From the NCBI GenBank assembly GCA_963799425.1, contig CAWCXA010000018.1:1-64000 (forward strand): a stretch of 64,000 nucleotides of DNA. Reading direction: 5' to 3'. Shown here piece after piece: positions 35,890 to 44,527 of the stretch. This stretch comes from CAVWSM01 sp963799425 (lineage in GTDB: Bacteria > Actinomycetota > Actinomycetes > Jiangellales > Jiangellaceae). Below the pieces are notes generated by a model, which ran no database searches, had not been told where the DNA came from, and saw nothing but the letters and a program-made list of their open reading frames with translations. The position numbers and the translations under genes were made by a program. Each line of letters starts with the position of its first letter. Position 1 is the stretch's first letter.

Positions 35890-37362
35890 GTGTCGGCCCC
35901 ACCCAAGAGCTCGTTGCACGACGGGGGCAGTGCGTCGATCCAGGGCGACACCGAGCGGCGCGCGCAGGCCGTACGGTTCCGACGGGCGCTGAGCCTCCTC
36001 GGCATGACCCTGGTGGCGCCGGGATCGGCCCAGATCGTCGCGGGCAATCGCTCATTGGGACGTTTCGCGCTGCGAGTGGCCTTGATGGCCCTGGTCATGG
36101 CGCTGGCCGTGGGAGGTCTCTGGCTGCTGTCGCCCAAGGCAGTCATCACTCTCTTTGGCCATGAGTCGGTCCTAGCGGTAATTCGCTATGTGCTGCTCAT
36201 CCTGGGCGGCCTCTGGGCCGTCCTCTTCGTCGACGCCTGGCGGCTCGGCCAGCCGATGGCGCTCGCACGAACCCACCGACTGCGGGTGTTCGGACTGACG
36301 GGCGTACTCGCCATCGGGACGTCCGCCGCTGTGCTCGTCGCCGCCAACGCTGTCGGCAGCCTCCAGGTCGTTGTGTCGGACGTGTTCACGGGCGGCGGGG
36401 CGGGGGAGCGGGATGGTCGCTACAACATCCTGCTGCTCGGCGGCGACGCCGGCGAAGACCGCGAGGGTCTGCGGCCCGACAGCATCACGGTCGCCAGCGT
36501 TGACGCTGAGACGGGCGCTTCGATTCTGTTCGGGCTGCCGCGCAACATGCAGAACGTGCCGTTCACCGAGGACAGCCCGATGCACGACGAGTGGCCGGAC
36601 GGGTTCGACTGCGGGGATGAGTGCCTGCTCAATGGTGTGTACACCTGGGCCGAGGACCACGCCGATCTCTTCGAGGGCGAAGATCGGCCGGGAGTCGCTG
36701 CCACGCAGTCGGCGGTCGAGGCGATCACGGGCCTGGAGATCAGCTACACCGCGCTGATCGACTTGCAGGGCTTCGAGCAGCTGGTCAACGCCGTTGGCGG
36801 CGTGACGATCAACGTCGGGAAACGCGTGCCGATCGGGATCGAAGGCGGCCGGATCCAGGGGTGGATCGAGACTGGCGAGCAGCGGATGGACGGCGGTACG
36901 GCGTTGTGGTTCGCACGGTCGCGGCGGGACAGCAACGACTACGAGCGCATGGCCCGGCAGCGGTGTGTGATGTCGGCCATGCTCAAGCAGATCGATCCGC
37001 AGACCGTGCTGACCAACTTCCAGTCGTTGGCGTCGGCATCGGCTGAGACGATCTGGACCGACGTGCCGGTGACGGACCTGCCGGATCTTCTGTCGGTCGC
37101 CGGCAAGGCGCGGGCGCAGGCGCCGGTCAGCGTGAGCTTCGTGCCGCCGCTCGTGGAGCCGGTGCACCCGGACTTCCGGCAGATACGTCGGCTGGTAGAG
37201 GACGCGATCGACCCGCCCGAGATGGCCGAGACGGACGTGACGGAGCCCCAAGAGCAGCAACCGGCTACCGCAGGGGAGGCAGCCGGCAGTGCCCGCGGAA
37301 GCGCCAGTCTGCGTCGGGTAGCCATTCCCCGGTTCGGCCAAGACCTGTGGCTCGCCGTATAG
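35890..37362 (+). CDS. LytR-CpsA-Psr (LCP) family protein with extra N-terminal membrane segments
   Basis: 490 residues. Residues about 55-160 contain three or four membrane helices (ALRVALMALVMALAVGGLWL, VIRYVLLILGGLWAVLFV, VLAIGTSAAVLVAANAVG), more than the single helix of most LCP proteins. The LCP core follows: NILLLGGDAGEDREGLRPDS, SILFGLPRNMQNVPF, LLNGVYTWAEDH, FEQLVNAVGGVTINV, then ALWFARSRRDSNDYERMARQ with the catalytic arginines and DxxR. The last 25 codons (RGSASLRRVAIPRFG) look off-frame: the next frame reads AVPAEAPVCVG then stop, a common LCP ending, so a base error near 37290 is likely. Function: attaching glycan to the wall. Second LCP in 3 kb. Confidence 0.85.
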   Translation: MSAPPKSSLHDGGSASIQGDTERRAQAVRFRRALSLLGMTLVAPGSAQIVAGNRSLGRFALRVALMALVMALAVGGLWLLSPKAVITLFGHESVLAVIRYVLLILGGLWAVLFVDAWRLGQPMALARTHRLRVFGLTGVLAIGTSAAVLVAANAVGSLQVVVSDVFTGGGAGERDGRYNILLLGGDAGEDREGLRPDSITVASVDAETGASILFGLPRNMQNVPFTEDSPMHDEWPDGFDCGDECLLNGVYTWAEDHADLFEGEDRPGVAATQSAVEAITGLEISYTALIDLQGFEQLVNAVGGVTINVGKRVPIGIEGGRIQGWIETGEQRMDGGTALWFARSRRDSNDYERMARQRCVMSAMLKQIDPQTVLTNFQSLASASAETIWTDVPVTDLPDLLSVAGKARAQAPVSVSFVPPLVEPVHPDFRQIRRLVEDAIDPPEMAETDVTEPQEQQPATAGEAAGSARGSASLRRVAIPRFGQDLWLAV

Positions 37363-37374
37363 GGTGCTGCGCTC

Positions 37375-37984
37375 GTGGACATCAGCCAGCTCTCGATCGC
37401 AGACGCCTATGAGCTGACCCCGCACGTGCACCGGGACGAGCGTGGAGTGTTTCTGGAGTTCTATCGATTCGAGGCGCTGGAATCAGCGGTCGGTCACCCA
37501 CTGAGTCTCCGCCAGGGCAACGTGTCCGTTTCTGCGCGAGGGGTCGTGCGCGGCATCCATTTCGCTGCCGTGCCGCCAGGCCAGGCCAAGTACGTGACCT
37601 GCATGTCGGCTCGGTACTCGACGTGGTGGTCGACATCCGCGTCGGCTCGCCGACGTTCGGCCAGTGGGAGGCGGTCGCCCTAGACGACGTGGACCGCCGT
37701 GCGGTGTATGTGTCGCGAGAGGCCTGGGTCACGCTTTCATGGCGCTGACAGATGGAGCGATCGTGAGCTACCTGTGCTCTGAGGTCTTTACGCCCGAACG
37801 TGAGTTCGGCCTGCACCCCCTGGACCCTGACATCGGGATCAGCTGGCCCGTCGGTGTCGCGCCGTTGCTCTCGCCGAGGGATGCCGCCGCGCCGCCACTG
37901 CAAGAGGCCGTCGATCAGGGGCTGCTGCCTGACTATGACGATTGCCGTCGCTTCTACGCTGCGCTGCGTACCGACGCCCAGTAG
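37375..37984 (+). CDS. rfbC: dTDP-4-dehydrorhamnose 3,5-epimerase, frameshifted
   Basis: Third step of dTDP-L-rhamnose synthesis. The N-part reads LTPHVHRDERGVFLEFYR, then VSVSARGVVRGIHFAAVPPG, which holds the catalytic His and the RGxH motif, then QAKYVTC. The frame changes near 37610: GSVLDVVVDIRVGSPTFGQW is read next, then again near 37720 to GLGHAFMALTDGAIVSYLCS, and from there on to DIGISWPV, the usual end of the cupin barrel. All pieces are conserved and in order, about 200 residues in total, so the gene is probably intact in the organism. It pairs with rfbA and rfbD at 49.5-51.3 kb. No rfbB is in the window. Confidence 0.85.
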
Positions 37985-37997
37985 ACAAGAGCAACCG

Positions 37998-39206
37998 TCA
38001 GTCGCCGACGTGGGACTCAAGCAATACCTGCGTGTCGACCTGCAGGACGCCAACTCCGCGCCCATCCGACTGGACAGTCAGGGTGGCCGCATGAGGGATG
38101 CGATGAAGCTCGACCCCGCTCTTAAGGGCGAGTGCGCCGTGAACCGTGTACTGCCCTTCGCCCAATGCGAGCCGAGGCAGCACAAGGTCCACTGTCATGC
38201 GTCCTCGGAGCGGTGGGAGCTGAACGCCGAGGAGTTTGGTGTTGGTGCCCCAGATCACTTGACCGAGGGGGGTGTCGATGCCGACACCCAGCATCCACTC
38301 GTCGAGGGGCTGATCGGCCTCCGCCGTGACTCGTACGCGCACGTCGTCACCCGGCACCATGAGGCTTAGCGGTGCTCCACTTGGCGACTCGACCTCGACC
38401 GACACAACCCGTGCAGCGGGCAGCTGTTCCTGCTTCTGCCGCTCCTCCTGCTCCTCGGCCCGGCTCGCCTCATAGTCAGCGCGGAGGGTTCGCAGCGCGT
38501 CCCGCGGCTCACCGTCGAGGGCGATCTGCCCCTGCTCGAGAACGACGGCACGGTCGCATAGTTCGCCGACCTGCTCCAGGGCGTGAGTCACCAAGACGAT
38601 CGTGCGACCCTCTGCCTGGAAGGTGCGGATCCGGTCCATGCACTTGCGTTGGAACGGTTCGTCGCCCACCGCGAGCACCTCATCGACGAGCAGGAGGTCT
38701 GGATCGACGTGGACGGCAACAGCAAACGCGAGCCGCACGTACATGCCGGAGGAGTAGAACTTGACCTGCGTGTCGATGAAGCGCTCGATGCCTGAGAAGT
38801 CGACGATGGCGTCGAAGTGTCGCTCGGTCTGCTTTTGTGAGAGCCCCAGGATGGAGGCGTTGAGGAAGACGTTCTCCCGCCCGGTGAGATCAGGGTGAAA
38901 GCCCGCCCCGAGCTCAAGGAGGGCGGCGAGTCGCCCACGGCGCTCGACGATGCCCGTCGTCGGTTGGATGATGCCGCCGAGCACCTTCAGCAGCGTGCTC
39001 TTACCTGAGCCGTTGGGACCGATCAGCCCGACGGTCGAGCCAGCGCGAATCTCGAGATCGACATCTCGGAGTGCCCAGAAGTCTTCTTTGAAGGCGTTGG
39101 ATCGTCGCAGGTTGACCAGTCGCTCCTTGAGCGACTTGTCTTTGCGGATCACGAAGCGCTTCGAGACGCCGCGGGCAGAGGCGATCACGGGACCGGTGGT
39201 CGACAT
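37998..39206 (-). CDS. wzt: Polysaccharide ABC exporter ATPase with C-terminal cargo-binding domain (Wzt type)
   Basis: 402 residues from ATG 39206. Residues 1-245 are the ATPase: GLIGPNGSGKSTLLKVLGG (Walker A) near 63, FYSSGMYVRLAFAVAV (signature, in the H/YSSGM form of O-antigen exporters) and LLLVDEVLAVGDEPFQRK (Walker B). A charged linker (SRAEEQEERQKQEQ) leads to a C-terminal beta domain of about 130 residues with VRVRVTAEADQPLDEWMLG, GQVIWGTNTKLLG and LPRLALGEGQYTVHGAL. In Gram-negative O8/O9a-type systems this domain recognises the modified chain end. Overlaps wzm by one base or more; faces the divergent glycosyltransferase array. Confidence 0.92.
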   Translation of the reverse strand: MSTTGPVIASARGVSKRFVIRKDKSLKERLVNLRRSNAFKEDFWALRDVDLEIRAGSTVGLIGPNGSGKSTLLKVLGGIIQPTTGIVERRGRLAALLELGAGFHPDLTGRENVFLNASILGLSQKQTERHFDAIVDFSGIERFIDTQVKFYSSGMYVRLAFAVAVHVDPDLLLVDEVLAVGDEPFQRKCMDRIRTFQAEGRTIVLVTHALEQVGELCDRAVVLEQGQIALDGEPRDALRTLRADYEASRAEEQEERQKQEQLPAARVVSVEVESPSGAPLSLMVPGDDVRVRVTAEADQPLDEWMLGVGIDTPLGQVIWGTNTKLLGVQLPPLRGRMTVDLVLPRLALGEGQYTVHGALALKSGVELHRIPHAATLTVQSDGRGVGVLQVDTQVLLESHVGD

Positions 39207-40114
39207 CACAGCTCCTGGGCAAAGTTGCCCTCGAGCCGCGCGAACACTCGCTGTGCGATCCAAAGAAGGGCAAGCCCGATGAGAGTCATGATCACCATGC
39301 GTTCACCTAGATCAGGCGGGAACGGGGCGTCGGTGCCGGCGACCCAGAATGCCCGCTGAAAACCCATGACGGCGACGGCCGCCGGGTTGGCCAGGTAGAT
39401 CTGCTCGAGAACTGGACTTGTCAGGGTGTCCTGGACGAGTTGCCACGAGTAGACCGTCGGCGTGGTCCAGAACCACACTGTCAGGCCAATCTCCACGAGG
39501 TATTGGACATCTCGGAGGTAGACGTTGACGGCGGCCAGGATCAGGCCGAAGGCCATCGCATAGACGAGGAGCACGGCAAGACTCAGTGGCACATAGAGCA
39601 GCCGAGGCCCCGAGGGAAACGCACCGACCACGGCAGTTGCGGTGACGAGGATAGTTAACTGGATGGCGAAGTTGAACATTGCCGAGCCCACCACGCTTAG
39701 TGGAAACACTTCGCGAGGAAGGTAGATCTTCTTTACAAGCCCGGCGTTTCCGAGGATCGAGGATGTGCTCCCGCCGATGATCTCGCTGAACAGGGTCCAT
39801 GCGGTGAGGCCGGTGAAGATATAGATCGCAAAGTCGGGGATCGCCCGCTGTGCTCCCAGGAACTTGCCGATGGCGACGTAATAAACCACCAACATCGCCA
39901 GCGGCCGCAGCAGGCTCCACGCAAACCCGAGCACGCTGTCCTTGTAGCGGACCTTGAGCTCTCGCCGGATCAGGAGACCCAGCAGCTCGCGCTGCGCCCA
40001 TATGTCGCGAACAGACGCTCCGGTCCCCCGGAGTAGCCCCTGGGGGGCGCCGACCCGTTCAAGCGGCAGGGCCGCAAGCCGCGCGGACCGCAGCTCTGCG
40101 TCCGTCTCCGTCAT
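39206..40114 (-). CDS. wzm: Polysaccharide ABC exporter permease (Wzm type)
   Basis: 302 residues, ABC-2 type membrane protein with six helices. The cytoplasmic start has LLIRRELKVRYKDSVLGFAW, the family hallmark before helix 1, then LLRPLAMLVVYYVAIGKFL. Middle motifs: FTGLTAWTLFSEIIGGSTSS, then NAGLVKKIYLPREVFPLS, the amphipathic turn that contacts the ATPase. The end has IYLANPAAVAVMGFQRAFW and a last helix. It works with the Wzt-like ATPase to export a lipid-linked polysaccharide made wholly in the cytoplasm. First gene of a leftward pair; its promoter must lie in the 112 bases shared with the divergent array. Confidence 0.93.
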   Translation of the reverse strand: MTETDAELRSARLAALPLERVGAPQGLLRGTGASVRDIWAQRELLGLLIRRELKVRYKDSVLGFAWSLLRPLAMLVVYYVAIGKFLGAQRAIPDFAIYIFTGLTAWTLFSEIIGGSTSSILGNAGLVKKIYLPREVFPLSVVGSAMFNFAIQLTILVTATAVVGAFPSGPRLLYVPLSLAVLLVYAMAFGLILAAVNVYLRDVQYLVEIGLTVWFWTTPTVYSWQLVQDTLTSPVLEQIYLANPAAVAVMGFQRAFWVAGTDAPFPPDLGERMVIMTLIGLALLWIAQRVFARLEGNFAQEL

Positions 40115-40226
40115 ACGGTGGCGATCCTCCTTGTAGCGGCCGCTCCTGCACGGCTCAGACAGGCCAGCCTAACCGAGGGGCAGTCTCGAGGATCTGGGGG
40201 CGCGCCCTGACGTACCCTTGTCCGCC

Positions 40227-41048
40227 GTGGACAGACACCACCGTGTTTCGTACGCCCCGAACGCTCAGGACATTGTGTTGATCAGGGCGCTCGGCGACGT
40301 ATCCGCAGGCGTTTACCTCGATCTGCAGGCACACCACCCCATCGAGGGTTCCAGGACCTATGCGCTAAGTCGCATGGGTTGGCGTGGTCTGTCTGTGGTG
40401 CACTCGGCGTCATTCCTACCCGAGTGGAAGACCGAGCGGCCGGACGACCTGATCAAGGATCACGGTGAGGCCCTGGATGACCCGATGCGTCTCATCCAGC
40501 AGCGGAAGGACCTGCTGTCTAGCCCGCACGTCGTCGTGACCGACAGCCGCGAACTGATGATGCTGGATCTGGTCGGCTGGCGACCATGGGTGCTGATCGT
40601 CGATCTTGAGCCCCAGGCCACCCCTGATCCGGCTCCGCCCTCGTGGGAGCCGGGACTGGCAGCCACGGGTTACCAGTTCTGTCTGTTCGACGGGTCGGCC
40701 CGGTTCTACGTCGCTGCTGAGCAAAAACGGCTTGCCCCCCTGCTGTCGTACCCGGCCTGTCTCCGTGACGACTTCGTCCTGTGGTCCGTAGGCGACGACG
40801 TCGAGTCCCTCGACCGGCTGGCCGAGCGGTGGGCGCACGCCGCGCTGACCGCCGAGCCCAGAACCGAAGGCGAGTTTGCACAGCTGCTCGCCGATAGGGC
40901 CCGGCTTTCGGCCCAGCTGATGTCGGCCGAGGAGCGTCTCGCCTCGACTCACCACCATGCCGAAGTGCTTGAGCACGAACTCAGGCGGATCCGCGAGTCC
41001 ACCATGTGGCGACTTCAGACGAGCGTGAGTCGGCTGTGGCGACGCTAG
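40227..41048 (+). CDS. Degenerate FkbM-type protein (SAM motif lost) with C-terminal coiled coil
   Basis: 273 residues from GTG 40227. It aligns along its length with the intact FkbM methyltransferase at 43532: SYAPNAQDIVLIRALG against SYAQNGEDVVLWRALG, then GYQFCLFDGSARFYVA against GYVFCLFDGLSRFYVA, and LLSYPACLRDDF against ALSYPACILDGF. The SAM-binding motif YVDVGANDP is replaced by YLDLQAHHP, the segment with the FLKVDVEGSE signature is absent (only VGWRPWVLIVDLEPQ remains), and about 50 residues are missing between. Heptad-like residues 205-260 end in MWRLQTSVSRLWRR. The frame is open and coupled to the next gene. Probably non-catalytic, if it is made. First gene of the array divergent from wzm. 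Confidence 0.7.
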   Translation: MDRHHRVSYAPNAQDIVLIRALGDVSAGVYLDLQAHHPIEGSRTYALSRMGWRGLSVVHSASFLPEWKTERPDDLIKDHGEALDDPMRLIQQRKDLLSSPHVVVTDSRELMMLDLVGWRPWVLIVDLEPQATPDPAPPSWEPGLAATGYQFCLFDGSARFYVAAEQKRLAPLLSYPACLRDDFVLWSVGDDVESLDRLAERWAHAALTAEPRTEGEFAQLLADRARLSAQLMSAEERLASTHHHAEVLEHELRRIRESTMWRLQTSVSRLWRR

Positions 41049-42010
41049 CGGCGAGACGATCAACGGGCGATCGCGCCGAGACTGGGGTCGACGTCCTGAC
41101 CGGTCGCTTGGCCAGAGTCACCCCGCTCGTCACTGGTCGGGCCGTCGAGCCGGCGGGCAAGGGCGCTTCCGGACGGCTGTTGGCCGCTGTTGCCGAGAGT
41201 CTGCTCCAGTCACCGAGCCGAGATCGACTGTGGCTCTTGGCGTCGGCGATGGCCGGGGCATATCCCACCGAGGACGAGCTCATTGACGCGCAGCGCTCCG
41301 TGGAGCTCGCACGCTCTCGAGCGGGCGTCGCTGGCGCACTGCTGGACTTTGCCTTCGAGGTCTGCTCGCGAGCCGGAAGCCTGCACGGCGGCATCACCGT
41401 GTCGATTGGAACGGTGCTCGTCGACACGGGGCCGAGCACCGTTACCCTGTCGACTCGCCCCCCTGGGGTGTACGGCCCGCGGCTCGGTGGCCTGTCTGGC
41501 GTCTTGCCCGTCACGTGGGGGTTCGCCAATGCCGGCTTTCGTAGCGTCGATGGGGGAACCGGAGAAACCTCGTTACTCGTGCCGTGGCGCGCGACTGTCG
41601 TGCTGGCAGACATGCCCCCGGAGCGGGCTTTTCGCCCGCTTGCGGCTTTGGCGGCACACTCCGGCAACCGGCTTGTGGCTCTCGGTCCGTCGCTTGAGTC
41701 GCTGATCTCCGCCGAACGCGCAACTCATATCCACGAGCCCGAGCACACCGTCCGGTATCTGGAGGTTCTCAAGTACGCCGACTGCGTCGTGGCTATGCAT
41801 GGACCGGCATCTGTCCAGTTCCACGCCTTCCAGACCATGCTGCGGGCGCAGGGTCTGAGCGGTCCGCAAGTCGCCGATTGCTTTGCGCCCAACGGTCAGC
41901 TCCATGCCGATCAAGATCACCGTGCCGGGGGCCCTTCGGATGGCGAGTGGCATGCCTGGGCGGAAAGCCTGCGGCAGCTCCTCGTCTCGGGACCAGAGCA
42001 GCACGCATGA
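41036..42010 (+). CDS. Truncated glycosyltransferase-like protein lacking the C-terminal catalytic half
   Basis: 324 residues from GTG 41036 (an ATG at 41006 would add ten). It matches the N-terminal part of the glycosyltransferase at 44524: SRDRLWLLASAMAGAYPTED against SESMWLLYVAVSSSFPTHD, LLVPWRATVVLADMPPERA against LLVPWRCTLVLAEVPDQHA, and PLAALAAHSGNRLVALG against PLAALAEHSGNRVVAIG. The GIQRVVRE motif is gone, replaced by YGPRLGGLSGVL, and the whole GT-B C-terminal domain that begins GSHEPRKNHL is missing. A short new tail ends EQHA. The frame is clean and its stop overlaps the next start as ATGA. It forms a degenerate partner pair with the gene before it. Confidence 0.65.
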   Translation: MATLAARRSTGDRAETGVDVLTGRLARVTPLVTGRAVEPAGKGASGRLLAAVAESLLQSPSRDRLWLLASAMAGAYPTEDELIDAQRSVELARSRAGVAGALLDFAFEVCSRAGSLHGGITVSIGTVLVDTGPSTVTLSTRPPGVYGPRLGGLSGVLPVTWGFANAGFRSVDGGTGETSLLVPWRATVVLADMPPERAFRPLAALAAHSGNRLVALGPSLESLISAERATHIHEPEHTVRYLEVLKYADCVVAMHGPASVQFHAFQTMLRAQGLSGPQVADCFAPNGQLHADQDHRAGGPSDGEWHAWAESLRQLLVSGPEQHA

Positions 42011-43527
42011 CCTCGAGCGACCCCTACCTTGCTCTGAAGCGGCTGTTCCGAGACGACCGTCGGCCCGCGGTCCGTGCTGTCCGCGACCGGTTGGAGACTG
42101 TCGTGGACGTGTTGGGCGGTCCCCCCTCTGCCGCATCTGCACCGGAGAGGTGGGATGTGATTGCCGCGCTCCTCGAGACTCAAGCGCCGAGGTCCTTCTG
42201 GCTTCTCCACTCCGTCGTGTCTGGCGATCTCGCGACAGTAACGGCGGTAGATGCCGCCGCTCGCCGGGCACGAACACACAGCTCGGCTACGGTGCTGACC
42301 GACGTCTGCGCGGCTTCCGTAAGCGCGATCGAACGTAAGGGTGGTCCCCCGGGCGCGGTCCGTGTGATCCGCGAGCGGACAACGGTGGATGTTCATCACA
42401 CGGCATCCTCGGACGTCGCCACAGGGATCCAACGAGTTGTGCGGGAAACCGTCGTCCGCTGGCAGACCACTCACGACGTGACCTTGCTTGGCTGGGGCGA
42501 GGGGCTGGCCAGCCTTGTCGAGCTGGCGCCTGAAGCGCTCACCTCGGCCCACCGAGGTCATCCCGCCGGCGGAGACAGGCTGGTGCCCTGGAACGGGCTT
42601 CACCTTGTTCCGGAGCTCTGCGCAGAGGCGCCCCGGGCGCAACGACTCGAGGCTCTAGCCCGGTTTTCCGGCTGCTCAGTGGGAACGATCGGGTATGACC
42701 TGGTGCCTGTGACCATTAGCGAGACGGTCGCGGACGGGCTTGTCCACGCATTTGCCGGTTACCTGTCGGCGCTTAAGTATTGTCACTCTGTGGCAGCTAT
42801 CAGCGAGGCGGCGGCCGCTGAGTACGAAGGTTGGGCGACGATGGTCGGAGCGGCCGGACTGCCGCGACCAGTCGTGCGGCCCGTGGTGCTGGCCAGCGAG
42901 TCGTCGGAGTCGAGCGCAGCCGCGGCTGCTCGGGTTCGTGAGTTCCACGGCCACGATCCCCTCGTCGTCTGTGTCGGAAGCCACGAGCCGCGGAAGAACC
43001 ATCTGGCCGTGCTCTACGCCGCCGAAACGCTCTGGCGCAAGGGCCTAAACTTCCGGCTCCTGTTCATCGGCGGCCATGGCTGGAAGGGTGAACGGTTTGC
43101 CCAGCGCGTGTCTGAGCTGCAGGCTCGAGGTCGACAGCTGGAAGCGCTCAGGGCGGTTGACGATGACTTCTTGTGGGCGGCTTACCGGCAGGCTCGGTTC
43201 CTCGTCTTCCCATCGCTAAATGAGGGTTTCGGGCTTCCCGTCGCGGAGGCGCTCGCCAGCGGCACACCAGTGATCACGACGAACTACGGAAGCACTCGGG
43301 AGATCACAACGGACGGCGGCGCTCTGCTTGTCGACCCCCGCGACGACGGTGAGATCGCGTCTGCGATGGAACGACTCCTGACCGACGAGGACCTTCGGGA
43401 GAAGTTGGCCGCCGAGGCGCGGTCGAGACGTCCGCGCACGTGGTCGCAGTACGCCGAGGACACCTGGCGGTTCCTGGCGGACGGTGTTGCTCGTCGACAG
43501 GATCCCAACACGACAAGCCTAGGATGA
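42007..43527 (+). CDS. Family 4-type glycosyltransferase with long N-terminal domain (array copy 1)
   Basis: 506 residues. Residues 1-115 are a helical domain (WLLHSVVSGDLATVTAVDAA) shared with the other array members. Residues 125-147 hold VDVHHTASSDVATGIQRVVR, the conserved N-lobe motif. The middle has LVPWNGLHLVPELC, GYDLVPVTISETVADG and VAAISEAAAAEYEGW. The donor domain begins with VCVGSHEPRKNHLAVLYAAE near 323 and continues with FPSLNEGFGLPVAEALASGT near 400 (the E-x7-E motif of GT4) and STREITTDGGALLVDP. Cytoplasmic. Retaining sugar transfer from a nucleotide sugar; donor unknown. ATGA overlap with the gene before. Confidence 0.85.
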   Translation: MTSSDPYLALKRLFRDDRRPAVRAVRDRLETVVDVLGGPPSAASAPERWDVIAALLETQAPRSFWLLHSVVSGDLATVTAVDAAARRARTHSSATVLTDVCAASVSAIERKGGPPGAVRVIRERTTVDVHHTASSDVATGIQRVVRETVVRWQTTHDVTLLGWGEGLASLVELAPEALTSAHRGHPAGGDRLVPWNGLHLVPELCAEAPRAQRLEALARFSGCSVGTIGYDLVPVTISETVADGLVHAFAGYLSALKYCHSVAAISEAAAAEYEGWATMVGAAGLPRPVVRPVVLASESSESSAAAAARVREFHGHDPLVVCVGSHEPRKNHLAVLYAAETLWRKGLNFRLLFIGGHGWKGERFAQRVSELQARGRQLEALRAVDDDFLWAAYRQARFLVFPSLNEGFGLPVAEALASGTPVITTNYGSTREITTDGGALLVDPRDDGEIASAMERLLTDEDLREKLAAEARSRRPRTWSQYAEDTWRFLADGVARRQDPNTTSLG

Positions 43528-43531
43528 CCGC

Positions 43532-44527
43532 GTGACGACAAGTGAGACCTTCATCTCCTATGCGCAGAATGGCGAAGACGTTGTTCTGTGGCGAGCCCTG
43601 GGGCGTTTGAGCGAGGGAAGGTACGTTGACGTCGGTGCCAATGACCCGGTCGACGATTCCGTCACCAAGGCGTTTTACGACCGGGGCTGGAGCGGCATCG
43701 ACGTCGAGCCGATGCCCGATGTTGCCCAGAGGTTGCGCGATGCGAGGCCCCGCAACGTCGTTGTCGAAGCAGCCGTCACGGCGCGCTCGGGGGAGGGTGT
43801 CGTTCTGCATGAAGTCCCCGGCACCGGCCTGTCGACACTGGACGACGATGTCGCCAACGCACACGCCTCGCACGGGCTAGAGACCCACGATCGAACAGTT
43901 GCCGCTCTTCGCCTCGACCAGATCGTCGCCAAGCACGGCTACGACGAGGGAGATGTCCATTTCCTCAAGGTGGATGTCGAAGGATCTGAGGCAGATGTTC
44001 TCGAATCCGTAGACCTCGAAGCGTGGCGGCCATGGGTTCTTGTGATCGAATCCACGGCGCCGAACAGCTCAGTACCGACCCACGAGGAGTGGGAAAGGCA
44101 GGTTCTGGCCGCAGGCTATGTGTTCTGCCTGTTTGACGGGCTCTCTCGCTTCTATGTCGCGGAGGAGCATGCCGATGCTTTGCGCCCAGCGTTGAGCTAC
44201 CCGGCCTGCATTCTGGACGGTTTCGAGGCCGCACGGTTGCACAAGGTGATCGACGAGCGAGGGACTCTGTCCACTGCGCTTGATGAGGCGACGGTGGAGC
44301 GCGCACGTCTTGAGCTTCGGTCTAGCGAGCTGGAAGAGGAACTCGTCCACTGGCGCGGCGCTGTCCTTGCCAGATTCGCAGACGCTGCGGCATCTGGCGC
44401 GGCGAGCAGCGAGGTCCGACGGCTCAGGCGTGAACTCGACGAGCTGCACCACACGTTGTCGTGGCGGGTGACAGCACCTCTCCGGGGAGTCCGCCGAGTG
44501 CAGCGGCGCATCGGCGGTAACGCATGA
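43532..44527 (+). CDS. FkbM-family methyltransferase with C-terminal coiled coil
   Basis: 331 residues. YVDVGANDPVDDSVTKAFYD is SAM motif I at 31-50, then GWSGIDVEPMPDVAQRL. LRLDQIVAKHGYDEGDVHFL and KVDVEGSEADVLESVDLEAW form the FkbM signature near 145. Residues about 245-310 are a heptad-rich coiled coil (ERARLELRSSELEEELVHW, RRLRRELDELHHT) that ends SWRVTAPLRGVRRVQRR, a basic tail that could lie on the membrane. All catalytic parts are intact, in contrast to the degenerate copy at 40227. Four bases downstream of one glycosyltransferase and overlapping the next. Methylates a sugar hydroxyl, perhaps at the chain end. Confidence 0.88.
   Translation: MTTSETFISYAQNGEDVVLWRALGRLSEGRYVDVGANDPVDDSVTKAFYDRGWSGIDVEPMPDVAQRLRDARPRNVVVEAAVTARSGEGVVLHEVPGTGLSTLDDDVANAHASHGLETHDRTVAALRLDQIVAKHGYDEGDVHFLKVDVEGSEADVLESVDLEAWRPWVLVIESTAPNSSVPTHEEWERQVLAAGYVFCLFDGLSRFYVAEEHADALRPALSYPACILDGFEAARLHKVIDERGTLSTALDEATVERARLELRSSELEEELVHWRGAVLARFADAAASGAASSEVRRLRRELDELHHTLSWRVTAPLRGVRRVQRRIGGNA

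Noticed and set aside
40227..41048. Calling the first array gene an active FkbM methyltransferase
   Set aside because: Overall similarity is clear but the SAM-binding glycine motif and the signature acidic segment are absent, so activity is not supported.
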